This document shows positions 34,629-42,459 of a DNA stretch of 64,000 nt, piece by piece (the stretch's first letter is position 1; the number at the start of each line of letters is the position of its first letter). Both the position numbers and the translations under genes were made by a program. The DNA comes from Leifsonia sp. ku-ls. GTDB taxonomy: Bacteria > Actinomycetota > Actinomycetes > Actinomycetales > Microbacteriaceae. The notes under the pieces are model-generated. The model did not search any database and had not been told where the DNA came from. It saw only the letters and a list, made by a program, of their open reading frames with translations. The DNA lies in the NCBI GenBank assembly GCA_003367665.1, contig QKXI01000012.1:60581-124580 (forward strand). The letters are read 5' to 3'.

Positions 34629-35330
34629 ATGCGTGTGTTGATCGTCGAAGACGAGCCGTACCTGGCCGAGGCCATCCGCGACGGGCTGCGCCTGGAGGCG
34701 ATCGCCGCAGACCTCGCAGGCGACGGCGACACGGCGCTGGAACTGCTCGCGCTCAACGCCTACGACGTCGCGGTGCTCGATCGCGACATCCCCGGCCCCT
34801 CCGGCGACGAGGTCGCCCGCAGCATCGTCGCCGGCGGAAGCGGGACGCCCATCATCCTCTTGACCGCGGCCGACCGGCTCGACGACAAGGCCTCGGGCTT
34901 CGAACTGGGCGCCGACGACTACCTCACCAAACCGTTCGAACTCAAGGAGCTCGTCCTGCGGCTGCGCGCCCTGCACCGTCGGCGCGGACATCACCGGCCC
35001 CCGATGCGCGAGTTCGCCGGCCTCCGGGTCGACCCGTTCCGGCGGGAGGTCTATCGCGACGACCGCTACGTCGCCCTCACGCGAAAGCAGTTCGCCGTGC
35101 TCGAGGTGCTCGTCGCCGCGGAGGGAGGTGTGATCAGCGCGGAGGAACTCCTCGAGCGCGCCTGGGACGAGAACGCCGACCCGTTCACCAACGCCGTTCG
35201 CATCACGGTCTCCGGTCTTCGGAAACGCCTCGGCGAGCCGTGGCTCATCGCGACGGTCCCGGGTGTCGGGTATCGCGTCGAACCCGCCGGCGACGCGGCC
35301 GGCCATGAGAAAGGGGCCGCTCGTGGATAG
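34629..35330 (+). CDS. vanR: OmpR-family response regulator, VanR-type
   Basis: 233 aa. Receiver domain with acidic pocket E7/D8, phosphoacceptor Asp51 (VAVLDRDIPG) and Lys101 (LTKPFE), then an OmpR winged helix (ALTRKQFAVLEVLVAAEGGVISAEELLERAW ... TVPGVGYR). It heads an operon with the sensor kinase and lies next to vanHAX, so it is taken as VanR. Upstream, 34595-34614 contains CCGGCG-N8-CGCCGG with TATCGT inside, a possible -10 and control site. On sequence alone it could be any OmpR regulator; the van call rests on context. Confidence 0.85.
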   Translation: MRVLIVEDEPYLAEAIRDGLRLEAIAADLAGDGDTALELLALNAYDVAVLDRDIPGPSGDEVARSIVAGGSGTPIILLTAADRLDDKASGFELGADDYLTKPFELKELVLRLRALHRRRGHHRPPMREFAGLRVDPFRREVYRDDRYVALTRKQFAVLEVLVAAEGGVISAEELLERAWDENADPFTNAVRITVSGLRKRLGEPWLIATVPGVGYRVEPAGDAAGHEKGAARG

Positions 35331-36462
35331 GGCGCCCGGCCTGAGCGTCCGGCTCAAGCTCACGCTGAGCTACGCCGCCTTCCTCCTCGTCGCCGGAGCG
35401 CTCCTCCTCGCCGTGGTGTGGGTGTTCCTCCTGCGCTATGTGCCGCCGACCGCCTTCGAGTACTCCACCGGCGGCTTCCGGCCAGGTCCTTTCTTCCCCG
35501 GGCGCGACGACCTGATCCGGGCCTTCGCGCCCGCGGCGGCCTGGGCGATGGTCGCGCTGCTCGCCTTCGGCTTGCTCGGCGGGTGGGTCCTGGCCGGACG
35601 GATGCTCTCGCCGCTCCGGCGGATCACCAGCGCCACCCGGAAGGTGGCCGACGGCACCCTTTCCCACCGCATCGAGCTGGAAGGGCGTCGCGACGAGTTC
35701 CGGGAGCTCGCCGACAGCTTCGACGCCATGCTGAGCCGCCTCGAAGCGCACGACGCCGAGCAGCGACGCTTCGCCGCCAACGCCTCCCACGAGCTCCGCA
35801 CCCCACTCGCCATCACACAGACGCTCCTCGAGGTGGCCGACGCCGACCCCGGCCGCGACGCGACCGACCTCATCGAGCGACTGCGGGTGGTCAACGGCCG
35901 GGCCATCGAGCTGACCCAGGCGCTGCTGCTGCTCAGTCGCGTCGAGCAAGGGTCGTTCGCGCGCGAGGCCGTGGACCTCTCCCTCCTCGTCGAGGAGGCG
36001 GTCGAGACGCTGCTGCCGCTCGCCGAAGCCAACGAGGTCGTGCTGAGCGCCACCGGCGACGAGGCGCCGACCATGGGCTCGCACACGCTGCTGCTCCAGC
36101 TGACGACGAATCTCGTCCACAACGCGATCGTGCACAACCTCCCGAACGGAGGCAGCGTGCTCATCGGCACGCGCGCCGATCGCGACACGGCGGTGCTCAC
36201 CGTCGAGAACACCGGAGAGCGGGTGAGTCCGCAGCTGGCGTCCACCCTGGTCGAGCCGTTCCAACGCGGCAGCCACCGCGTCCGCCAGGGCCACGCAGGA
36301 GTCGGACTCGGCCTAGCCATCGTGCGCAGCATCACGCAGGCCCACGGCGGGAGGCTCGAGCTCACACCGCTCGAGACGGGAGGACTCCTGGTGGAGGTCC
36401 GACTCCCCCGGCACGATCCGTCGTCGCCGGCGTCCGCTCAGGTCACCGGGAAGTCGAAGTAG
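35323..36462 (+). CDS. vanS: Sensor histidine kinase, VanS-type
   Basis: 379 aa. Two membrane helices (about 8-35 and 68-92) flank a short extracytoplasmic loop of some 30 residues; then HAMP, HisKA with His156 in ASHELRTPLA, and HATPase with N-box LVHNAIVHN and G-box GVGLGLAIV. GTG 35323 is preferred over ATG 35305 because AGAAAGGGG lies 6 nt before it; it overlaps the vanR stop by 8 bp. The tiny sensor loop suggests recognition within the membrane or of a lipid-II-bound drug. Its 3' end overlaps the convergent vanX by 25 bp. Confidence 0.83.
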   Translation: MDRAPGLSVRLKLTLSYAAFLLVAGALLLAVVWVFLLRYVPPTAFEYSTGGFRPGPFFPGRDDLIRAFAPAAAWAMVALLAFGLLGGWVLAGRMLSPLRRITSATRKVADGTLSHRIELEGRRDEFRELADSFDAMLSRLEAHDAEQRRFAANASHELRTPLAITQTLLEVADADPGRDATDLIERLRVVNGRAIELTQALLLLSRVEQGSFAREAVDLSLLVEEAVETLLPLAEANEVVLSATGDEAPTMGSHTLLLQLTTNLVHNAIVHNLPNGGSVLIGTRADRDTAVLTVENTGERVSPQLASTLVEPFQRGSHRVRQGHAGVGLGLAIVRSITQAHGGRLELTPLETGGLLVEVRLPRHDPSSPASAQVTGKSK

Positions 36463-37043
36463 GTGTCCGGATGCGGCTCGTCCACGAGCGTGTAGTGCCA
36501 CCACTCGGCGGCGTAGGGGCGGAAGCCGCTCGCCTCCATGACCGAACGCAGCAGCATGCGGTTGGCCAGCTCCGGCTCCGGCACCTCCGCCGCGTGATGC
36601 GACACCGCGTCCATCAGGTCGTGGTCGCCTCCCATCGCCGCCAGCTCCCCGGTCGCCAGGCGGTACAGGGTCAGGTCGACGGTGCTGCCGCGGCTGTGGC
36701 CCGAGCGCTCGGCGACGTAGCCGAGCTCGAACATCTCGCGTCGATCGATGTTGGGATAGTGCCGGAGCTTGGTCCGGCCGTCCTCTGGCTGCTCCGCCCA
36801 GCGCAGGAAGCAGTCCACCGCGCGCTGCGGCCGGTAGCCGTCCCACAGAAGCAGGCCGAAGCCGTGAGCCGCCGCCTCGTCGCGCGCGGCCGCGAGGGCC
36901 TCGCCGAGCGCCCGCGTGCCGACGATCCGGTTGGCGAGGTAGCCGTCCACCGGCCGCCCGACGAAGTTGTCCCAGGTGGCGTACTTGGCGTCCCACCGAA
37001 CGCCGGGCACGTACTCGTCGAGGTACACGAACTCGTCGTTCAT
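36438..37043 (-). CDS. vanX: D-Ala-D-Ala dipeptidase VanX
   Basis: 201 aa, matching enterococcal VanX (202 aa). Zn ligands SGHSRGSTVD (His116, Asp123) and EWWHY (His183), catalytic Glu180 and transition-state Arg71 align almost number for number with VanX. It destroys D-Ala-D-Ala so that only D-Ala-D-Lac enters peptidoglycan precursors. ATG 37043 overlaps the vanA stop (ATGA). No signal peptide, so it acts in the cytosol as resistance requires. Confidence 0.93.
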   Translation of the reverse strand: MNDEFVYLDEYVPGVRWDAKYATWDNFVGRPVDGYLANRIVGTRALGEALAAARDEAAAHGFGLLLWDGYRPQRAVDCFLRWAEQPEDGRTKLRHYPNIDRREMFELGYVAERSGHSRGSTVDLTLYRLATGELAAMGGDHDLMDAVSHHAAEVPEPELANRMLLRSVMEASGFRPYAAEWWHYTLVDEPHPDTYFDFPVT

Positions 37044-38077
37044 CGCCGGCCTCCCCTGGCGAAGGCGATGAGCCGGTCGACGATCACCGCGAGCGAGATC
37101 CCGGCGGCCGCCATCATCCGTGGATAGCGGCTGTACGAGGTCAGGCCGGGGAAGGTGTTGACCTCGTTCAGAACGACGGAGCCGTCGTCGGTCAGGAACA
37201 GGTCGACGCGGGCGAGACCACGACAGCCGAGAGCGCGGTAGATCGTGCGCGCCGCCTGCTGGACCCGCTGCCGCGCCTCGGCCGGGATGTCGGCGGGCAC
37301 CACGATGGTCGAGTTCTCGGACCCGGCCTCCGGCTTCTCCTCCTGGTGGATGCGGAAGAAACCGTGTGAGAGCCTGATCCGGTCGACCTCGCCCACGACG
37401 AGCTCCGACTCGCCCTCGAGGACGGCGCAGCCCACCTCCATCCCGACGACGGCCCGCTCGATCAGGACCTTGCTGTCGTACCGGCGTGCGGCCTCCACCG
37501 CCTCCGCCAGATCCTGTGGACGGTCGACGCGGGTGACCCCGAACGAGGATCCGGAGCGCGCGGGCTTCACGAAGACCGGGTACACCGGGCGGACAGCATC
37601 GACGTGGCCATGGCCCGTGACCGTCCAGAAGTCGGGTGTCGCGATCCCCGCGTCGCGGACCACCAGGTAGGTCAGCGACTTGTCCATGGCGAGCGCGGAG
37701 CTCTGGATGTCGCAGCCGACGTACGGGATGCCCGAGAGCTCCAGCAGCCCCTGGATCGCGCCGTCCTCGCCGAACCGGCCGTGCAGGACGGGAAGGACGA
37801 CGTCGACCCGGACGGTCTCGAGGCCGGCGTCGTCGGCGATGATCAGGCCGTGTACCGCCCGGTCGGGCGACAGCGTCACCCGACGACTGTCGGCGTCCTC
37901 CCAGCCGGGCTCCGGACGGGGGCACAGCCTCCACTCGCCGCCCTTCGTGATGCCCACGAAGATCGGGTCGTACTTGGCGAGGTTCAGGTTGCGCGCGACC
38001 TCGCGCGCGGACTTCACGGAGACGTCGTGCTCCTCTGAGATGCTGCCGAAGAGCACGGCGACGGTGAGCTTAGGCAT
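37040..38077 (-). CDS. vanA: D-Ala-D-Lac ligase (VanA/VanB class)
   Basis: 345 aa ATP-grasp ligase. The omega-loop reads FRIHQEEKPEAGSENS with His244, the residue that makes VanA-type enzymes prefer D-lactate; normal Ddl enzymes have Tyr here. EEHDVSVKSA, KPARSGSSFG and the metal-binding NEVNTFPG are intact. The ATG lies 8 bp inside the end of vanH. Which van type it belongs to needs phylogeny; residues argue clearly for D-Lac, not D-Ser. Confidence 0.93.
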   Translation of the reverse strand: MPKLTVAVLFGSISEEHDVSVKSAREVARNLNLAKYDPIFVGITKGGEWRLCPRPEPGWEDADSRRVTLSPDRAVHGLIIADDAGLETVRVDVVLPVLHGRFGEDGAIQGLLELSGIPYVGCDIQSSALAMDKSLTYLVVRDAGIATPDFWTVTGHGHVDAVRPVYPVFVKPARSGSSFGVTRVDRPQDLAEAVEAARRYDSKVLIERAVVGMEVGCAVLEGESELVVGEVDRIRLSHGFFRIHQEEKPEAGSENSTIVVPADIPAEARQRVQQAARTIYRALGCRGLARVDLFLTDDGSVVLNEVNTFPGLTSYSRYPRMMAAAGISLAVIVDRLIAFARGGRR

Positions 38078-39086
38078 GGGTTCGTCCTTCGAGTTCGAGA
38101 CAGGTGCGAAGCGTGTTCCGGACCACGTCGTCGAGCGCGTGGCCGGTGTAATAGCCGCTGTGCGGCGTGATGATGACGTTCGGCAGGGCGTGGAGCCGCT
38201 GAATCAGGGCGTCGGGCAGCGGACGGGAGCCGTGGTCCCGGTAGAAGACGCGCTCCTCGCCCTCGACCACATCCAGCGCGGCGCCGCCGAGCCTCCCGTC
38301 CTCCAGCGCTTCGAGCAGCGCCGCGGTGTCGACCAGGGCGCCGCGGGCGGTGTTGACCAGGACGGCGCCTGGCTTCATCGCCGCGATGCCGGACGCATCC
38401 AGCAGGTGCCTGCTGTCGCCGGTCAGCGGCGCGTGCAGCGTGACGACGTCGCTCTGCGCGAGCAGCGTGTCGAGGCCCACGCGCTCAGCGTGCCCTGCCG
38501 GACTGCGGTCGTGGACGAGGATCCGGCAGCCGAAGCCGCGCACGCGCTCGATCACCGCCGAACCGATGCGCCCGGCTCCCACGACGCCGACCGTCAGATC
38601 GCCGAGCTCCCGCGCGCGCGGGCCGTCCAGGCGGAAGTCGTTGCGGTTCGTGCGCAGCACCGAAGGGCGGGCGTTGCGCAAGACCATCAGCATGAGCATC
38701 AGCGTGTGATCGGCGACGCTGCCGCGAGAGTAGGAGACGCCGCCGACGCAGATGCCGAGTCGTGCGGCCAGCTCGACGTCGATGTGGTCGCGGCCCGTGC
38801 TTCTCGTCGAGAGGTGGTGGACGCCCGCGTCGGCGAGCGCCCGGAGGGTCGCGTCGCCGATCGTCGTGCGGTGTCCGACGCTGACGAGGCGGCGACCGGC
38901 CGCGAGGAGCGCGGTGCGCTCGTCGAGCGCGTCCTCGACGAGGGTGACGTCGACTCCGAAAGCCGGGGCGAGTTCGCGGAACAGCCGCGCCTCATCGGGG
39001 CTGCAGCCGAAGGCGGCGATCCCGTGAGCGGGATGCGCGGGCTGAGACGGGGGGAGCCGGTCGGGTGTGCGGGCGGTGGAGATCAC
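38070..39086 (-). CDS. vanH: D-lactate dehydrogenase VanH
   Basis: 338 aa from GTG 39086 (342 aa from TTG 39098). Reduces pyruvate to the D-lactate used by VanA. D-2-hydroxyacid dehydrogenase features: GAGRIG for NAD+, NTARGALVDT with the substrate Arg, a Glu in VVEGEE and catalytic His in ITPHSGYYT. Stretches such as FRLD, GVVG.G.IG.AVIERLRGFG-like and GGAALDV.EGEE closely follow enterococcal VanH. Neither start has an ideal ribosome site, and about 25 residues precede the conserved FGCSPDEA, so the true start is uncertain. Confidence 0.9.
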   Translation of the reverse strand: MISTARTPDRLPPSQPAHPAHGIAAFGCSPDEARLFRELAPAFGVDVTLVEDALDERTALLAAGRRLVSVGHRTTIGDATLRALADAGVHHLSTRSTGRDHIDVELAARLGICVGGVSYSRGSVADHTLMLMLMVLRNARPSVLRTNRNDFRLDGPRARELGDLTVGVVGAGRIGSAVIERVRGFGCRILVHDRSPAGHAERVGLDTLLAQSDVVTLHAPLTGDSRHLLDASGIAAMKPGAVLVNTARGALVDTAALLEALEDGRLGGAALDVVEGEERVFYRDHGSRPLPDALIQRLHALPNVIITPHSGYYTGHALDDVVRNTLRTCLELEGRTHA

Positions 39087-39137
39087 CGCTCCAGTCAACG
39101 CACCGGGGTGTTGCCGGGGCGTATGTGCTTTCCGATA

Positions 39138-39158
39138 CGCGGACGATAGGCGTCCGCG
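39138..39158 (-). terminator. Short hairpin between the ABM gene and vanH
   Basis: CGCGGACG-ATAGG-CGTCCGCG, perfect 8-bp arms, 7 nt after the stop of the upstream same-strand gene. It could also be a regulatory site for vanH, whose start is about 50 nt further on. Confidence 0.5.
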
Positions 39159-39165
39159 CGAACGT

Positions 39166-39747
39166 TCAGCGCCGCAGCCAGGGCTGCAGCAGGCGCGTCA
39201 CGAACGGCAGGAGCACGTAGGTCATGATCGGCGTCAGGCACAGCGTGGTGATGAGCACGGTGGCGAGCGGCCAGAGCGTGTGCCATCCGGGCACGAAGGC
39301 CGACGCCACGGAGGCGAAGAGCAGGGAGAGCGGGAAGAAGCCGAGCCAGATCGTCACGGCCTGCTTCCAGCGCGGGGGCGCGGCCGGCACCCCGGGCTGT
39401 GGCTCGTCGAACCAGCCCTCGATGCCGGTGCGGCGCTCGACGCGGGACACCTCCACCAGTTCGCGCCCCGCGTACAGCCAGTCCGCGCGGTCCTCCGACG
39501 CCTCCCACGCCTCCAGCGTGTCGGCGTCGGCGAAGCGGTACAGCATGTGCCACTCGTCGGAGTCGGCGTGCGCCCGCACCCAGCCCGAGCCGAGGAAGCC
39601 GTCGTAGGTGTTGGCGAGGTTCACGCCCGACTGCACCCAGTGGGTCACCTCCGCCAGGCGGTTGCCGTCGACGCGACGGGTGATGGACACGGTGACCGGG
39701 AGGCGACGCGCTCGTGACGCATCCAGGAGAGGCTCTTGTGGAGACAT
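39166..39747 (-). CDS. Antibiotic-biosynthesis-monooxygenase-like membrane protein
   Basis: 193 aa. An ABM/dimeric alpha-beta-barrel domain (PVTVSITRRVDGNRLAEV ... WHMLYRFADADTLEAW) occupies residues 15-105; WFDEP is a conserved linker, and two membrane helices fill about 128-180. Fusions of this type are widespread in bacteria and poorly understood; a heme- or quinone-linked role is possible. ATG 39747 follows GACAAT by 6 nt. Despite the family name there is no sign of antibiotic biosynthesis nearby. Confidence 0.83.
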   Translation of the reverse strand: MSPQEPLLDASRARRLPVTVSITRRVDGNRLAEVTHWVQSGVNLANTYDGFLGSGWVRAHADSDEWHMLYRFADADTLEAWEASEDRADWLYAGRELVEVSRVERRTGIEGWFDEPQPGVPAAPPRWKQAVTIWLGFFPLSLLFASVASAFVPGWHTLWPLATVLITTLCLTPIMTYVLLPFVTRLLQPWLRR

Positions 39748-39753
39748 GCCTCC

Positions 39754-39759
39754 ATTGTC
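39754..39759 (-). promoter_or_regulatory. -10-like box of the ABM gene
   Basis: GACAAT on the minus strand, 6 nt before ATG 39747. First base deviates from TANNNT; the same box precedes 57079. Confidence 0.4.
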
Positions 39760-39798
39760 TCCGCGGCGCGTTACACGCGGATTTCGAGAGGGCGGCGG

Positions 39799-40845
39799 TC
39801 AGCGCGAGCCGATGAGCGGCGGGCCGTCCCGCACCACGAGACGCGGCGCCACCAGCCGGTGCCGCGTGTCCGGCACCTCGTTCGGGCGCCGGACCCGGCC
39901 GCCCTGCTCGCCGGTCAGCAGGTCGAGCACGCCAGCGGCGACCTCGTCGAGCTGCTGGGCCACGCTGGAGAAGCCGAGCGACGCGGCGACCGGCGTGTCG
40001 TCGTAGCCGACCACCGGCAGACGGCCGCCCGTCGCGGTGAGGGCGCCGAGGGCGAGCGAGTCGGAGGTGCAGACGAGGCCGTCCAGCGGGCCCGCCGTAG
40101 CCTGCAGTCGCCGCACCGCATCGGCGCCGAGGGTCACCGTGTCCTCCGACGCGACCTCCAGCACGGCGAGCTCGTCAGCCGAGAGCCCGCTGCCCTCGCG
40201 CATCGCCTCCAGCCACCCGGCCCGGCGGTCGTCGCCGGTGCCGGACCCGCTGGGCCAGCCGAGGAAGCCGATGCGGCTGCCGGCGGTCGAGAGCAGGTGC
40301 CGGGTGGCGTCGCGCAGGCCGGAGCGGCCGTCCACATCCACCCAGAGGTGTTCGGGATCGGTCATGTCGTCGATGCCCCAGGGCCGGCCGAAGGTCACGA
40401 ACGACCGCCCGTTCTCGATCAGCCACTCCGTGCGCGGGTCGCCGTGGAACGTGGACGTGAGCACGAAGGCGTCCACGTCGGCTCCGTCGGAAAGGCGGCG
40501 GAACTGCTCGATCTCGTCCTCGGGGCCGGCCGCGGTGAACAGCAGGACGCGGAGCCCCTGCCGGTCGGCCTGCTCGGTCAGCGCGTGCAGGAACCGGTCG
40601 AGGATGCTGCCCGAGATGCCGTCCTGCGTGATCGGGTCGAGTCGGATCCCGATCGTGGAGCTCCGCTGAGTGCGCAGCCGTCGGGCCGAGGCGTGCGGAC
40701 GGTAGCCGAGCGAATGGATGGCGGCCTGCACACGCTCCCGCGTCTCCGGCCGCACCAGCTCCGGGGCGTTGAGGACATTGGAGACCGTCTGGCGCGAGAC
40801 GCCGGCGACGTCGGCCACGTCGCTCACGGTGGGCTGTGCTCCCAT
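39799..40845 (-). CDS. LacI-family regulator of the adjacent sugar ABC operon
   Basis: 348 aa. N-terminal HTH and hinge (TVSDVADVAGVSRQTVSNVLNAPELVRPETRERVQAAI) and a periplasmic-binding-protein-like core (GFLGWPSGSGTGDDRRAGWLEAM). ATG 40845 has GAGGAAGGGG upstream. It is divergent from the sugar transport operon, whose promoter carries two identical palindromes, so it most likely represses that operon until a gluco-oligosaccharide binds. Confidence 0.9.
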   Translation of the reverse strand: MGAQPTVSDVADVAGVSRQTVSNVLNAPELVRPETRERVQAAIHSLGYRPHASARRLRTQRSSTIGIRLDPITQDGISGSILDRFLHALTEQADRQGLRVLLFTAAGPEDEIEQFRRLSDGADVDAFVLTSTFHGDPRTEWLIENGRSFVTFGRPWGIDDMTDPEHLWVDVDGRSGLRDATRHLLSTAGSRIGFLGWPSGSGTGDDRRAGWLEAMREGSGLSADELAVLEVASEDTVTLGADAVRRLQATAGPLDGLVCTSDSLALGALTATGGRLPVVGYDDTPVAASLGFSSVAQQLDEVAAGVLDLLTGEQGGRVRRPNEVPDTRHRLVAPRLVVRDGPPLIGSR

Positions 40846-40889
40846 CTCGGCCCCTTCCTCGCTCGCCGGGTATGACCCTACTGGTCTGC

Positions 40890-40919
40890 TTGACACCTCC
40901 GGAAGCGCATGGTTAGTGT
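40890..40919 (+). promoter_or_regulatory. Promoter of the sugar ABC operon
   Basis: TTGACA (40890-40895), 18-nt spacer, TAGTGT (40914-40919). Transcription should begin near 40926, directly before the first operator. Confidence 0.7.
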
Positions 40920-40930
40920 GGCAAGCATCC

Positions 40931-40982
40931 CGATTTGATCGTTCAAACTCACCGTAGCAGGTGTCGATTTGATCGTTCAAAC
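40931..40982 (+). promoter_or_regulatory. Two identical LacI-type operators
   Basis: CGATTTGATCGTTCAAAC occurs at 40931-40948 and again at 40965-40982, 34 nt apart, about three helical turns. Each contains the palindrome TTTGA-TCGT-TCAAA. Their position just downstream of the start point fits repression by road-block or looping. Confidence 0.8.
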
Positions 40983-41175
40983 AACGCGGGACGAGACATG
41001 GGTAGGCCGGACCAGAGGAGGTCGGATGCGCGCATCGCTGCGGAGCGCCGTCGCCTCTCCCTCGCGTGCCGCTCAGGTGCTCACAGCCGCACCGCCGGAC
41101 GAGTTCTCCACAATCTCGCCGGTCCCTCACGCGTGCGCCCGGCTCAGCGGGCACACTCACACCAAGGAGACACGA

Positions 41176-42429
41176 ATGCGCAAGATCACACATCGTTGGC
41201 TCGCGGGCGGCGCCGTCGCCGCCGCGGCGGCCCTCACCCTCACCGCGTGCGGTTCCGGCTTCGGCGGGGGCAGCAGCGGGAGCGACACCGGCAAGCTGAC
41301 CTCGTCCGACAAGGCCCTGACGGTCATGATCGGCTCGTCGGGCGACGCCGAGACGGCAGCGGTCAAGTCCGCGGTCGCCGACTGGTCCAAGAGCTCGGGC
41401 ACCAAGGCGTCCGTCGTCGCGGCCAGCAAGCTCAACGAGCAGCTCGCCCAGGGCTTCGCCGCCAAGAAGCCGGCCGACGTGTTCTACCTCTCCACCGACG
41501 CGCTCGCCGGCTACGCCTCCAACGGCTCTCTGCTCGCCTACGGCGACCAGCTGAGCAACAAGAGCGACTTCTACCCGAGCCTGGTCAAGTCGTTCACCTA
41601 CGACGGCAAGTTCTACTGCGCGCCGAAAGACTTCTCCACGCTGCAGCTCGTCATCAACACCGACGCCTGGAAGGCCGCAGGCCTGACCGACGCCGACATC
41701 CCCAAGACGTGGGATGAGCTCGAGGCCGTCGCCAAGAAGCTCACCACCGGCAGCCAGGTCGGCCTCGGCATCTCCGGCGAGTACGCCCGCATCGGCTCCT
41801 TCATGGTGCAGGCCGGCGGCAACCTGATGAACGAGGACAGCACAAAGGCCACCGCCAACAGCGACGCCAACGTGCAGGCGCTCGACTTCGTCAAGAAGAT
41901 GCTCAACGGCGGCGAGCTGAAGTACGCGAAAGACCTGGGCGCCGGATGGGGCGGCGAGGCGTTCGGCAAGGGCCTCGCGGCCATGACCATCGAGGGCAAC
42001 TGGATCACGGGCGCCCTGAAGTCCGACTTCCCGAACATCAAGTACAAGATCGCGGAGCTGCCGAAGGGACCGGCCGGTCAGGGCACCCTGCAGTTCACCA
42101 ACTGCTGGGGCATCGCCGCCGACAGCCCCAACCAGGCCGCCGCGCTCAAGCTGGTCGAGAAGCTGACGAGCAAGGACGACCAGCTCGCCTTCTCCAAGGC
42201 CTTCGGCCCGATGCCGTCGATCAAGTCGGCCGCCGACGAGTGGAAGTCGGCCAACCCCGACCTGGTGCCGTTCCTCGCCGCCGCCGACTACGCCAAGGGC
42301 GTTCCGACGGCCAAGGGTTCCGCCGACGTGGTGACCGACCTGAACAGCAAGCTCGAGTCGCTCGCGACGAGCGACCCGAAGAGCATCCTCGACACCACGC
42401 AGAAGAACCTCGAAGCGCTCCTCAAGTAA
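41176..42429 (+). CDS. Sugar ABC transporter substrate-binding lipoprotein
   Basis: 417 aa. The signal peptide ends in lipobox LTAC with lipidated Cys25; the mature protein is a family-1 extracellular solute-binding protein (WDELEAVAKKLT, MTIEGNWI, LQFTNCWGIAAD). It captures a sugar, probably an alpha-glucan oligosaccharide given the debranching-type hydrolase at the end of the operon. AAGGAGA lies 5 nt before the ATG. No ATPase gene is present; as in many actinobacteria a shared MsiK-type ATPase elsewhere would power it (family knowledge). Confidence 0.93.
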   Translation: MRKITHRWLAGGAVAAAAALTLTACGSGFGGGSSGSDTGKLTSSDKALTVMIGSSGDAETAAVKSAVADWSKSSGTKASVVAASKLNEQLAQGFAAKKPADVFYLSTDALAGYASNGSLLAYGDQLSNKSDFYPSLVKSFTYDGKFYCAPKDFSTLQLVINTDAWKAAGLTDADIPKTWDELEAVAKKLTTGSQVGLGISGEYARIGSFMVQAGGNLMNEDSTKATANSDANVQALDFVKKMLNGGELKYAKDLGAGWGGEAFGKGLAAMTIEGNWITGALKSDFPNIKYKIAELPKGPAGQGTLQFTNCWGIAADSPNQAAALKLVEKLTSKDDQLAFSKAFGPMPSIKSAADEWKSANPDLVPFLAAADYAKGVPTAKGSADVVTDLNSKLESLATSDPKSILDTTQKNLEALLK

Positions 42430-42459
42430 GCGGCGCAGAGAAAGAGAAAAGGGCAAACC

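Larger units (their letters stand above)
40846..41175. promoter_or_regulatory. lacI / sugar ABC intergenic region with long leader
   Basis: 330 nt holding the transport promoter (40890-40919), two operators (40931-40982) and then a leader of about 200 nt before ATG 41176. The leader stays open in the binding-protein frame, but a predicted lipoprotein signal at 41176 with AAGGAGA in front shows that the real start is there. I see no convincing riboswitch or small gene in the leader. Confidence 0.6.

Noticed and set aside
40969-41175. N-terminal extension of the sugar-binding protein
   Set aside because: A canonical lipoprotein signal with ribosome site starts at 41176; the extension would bury it.
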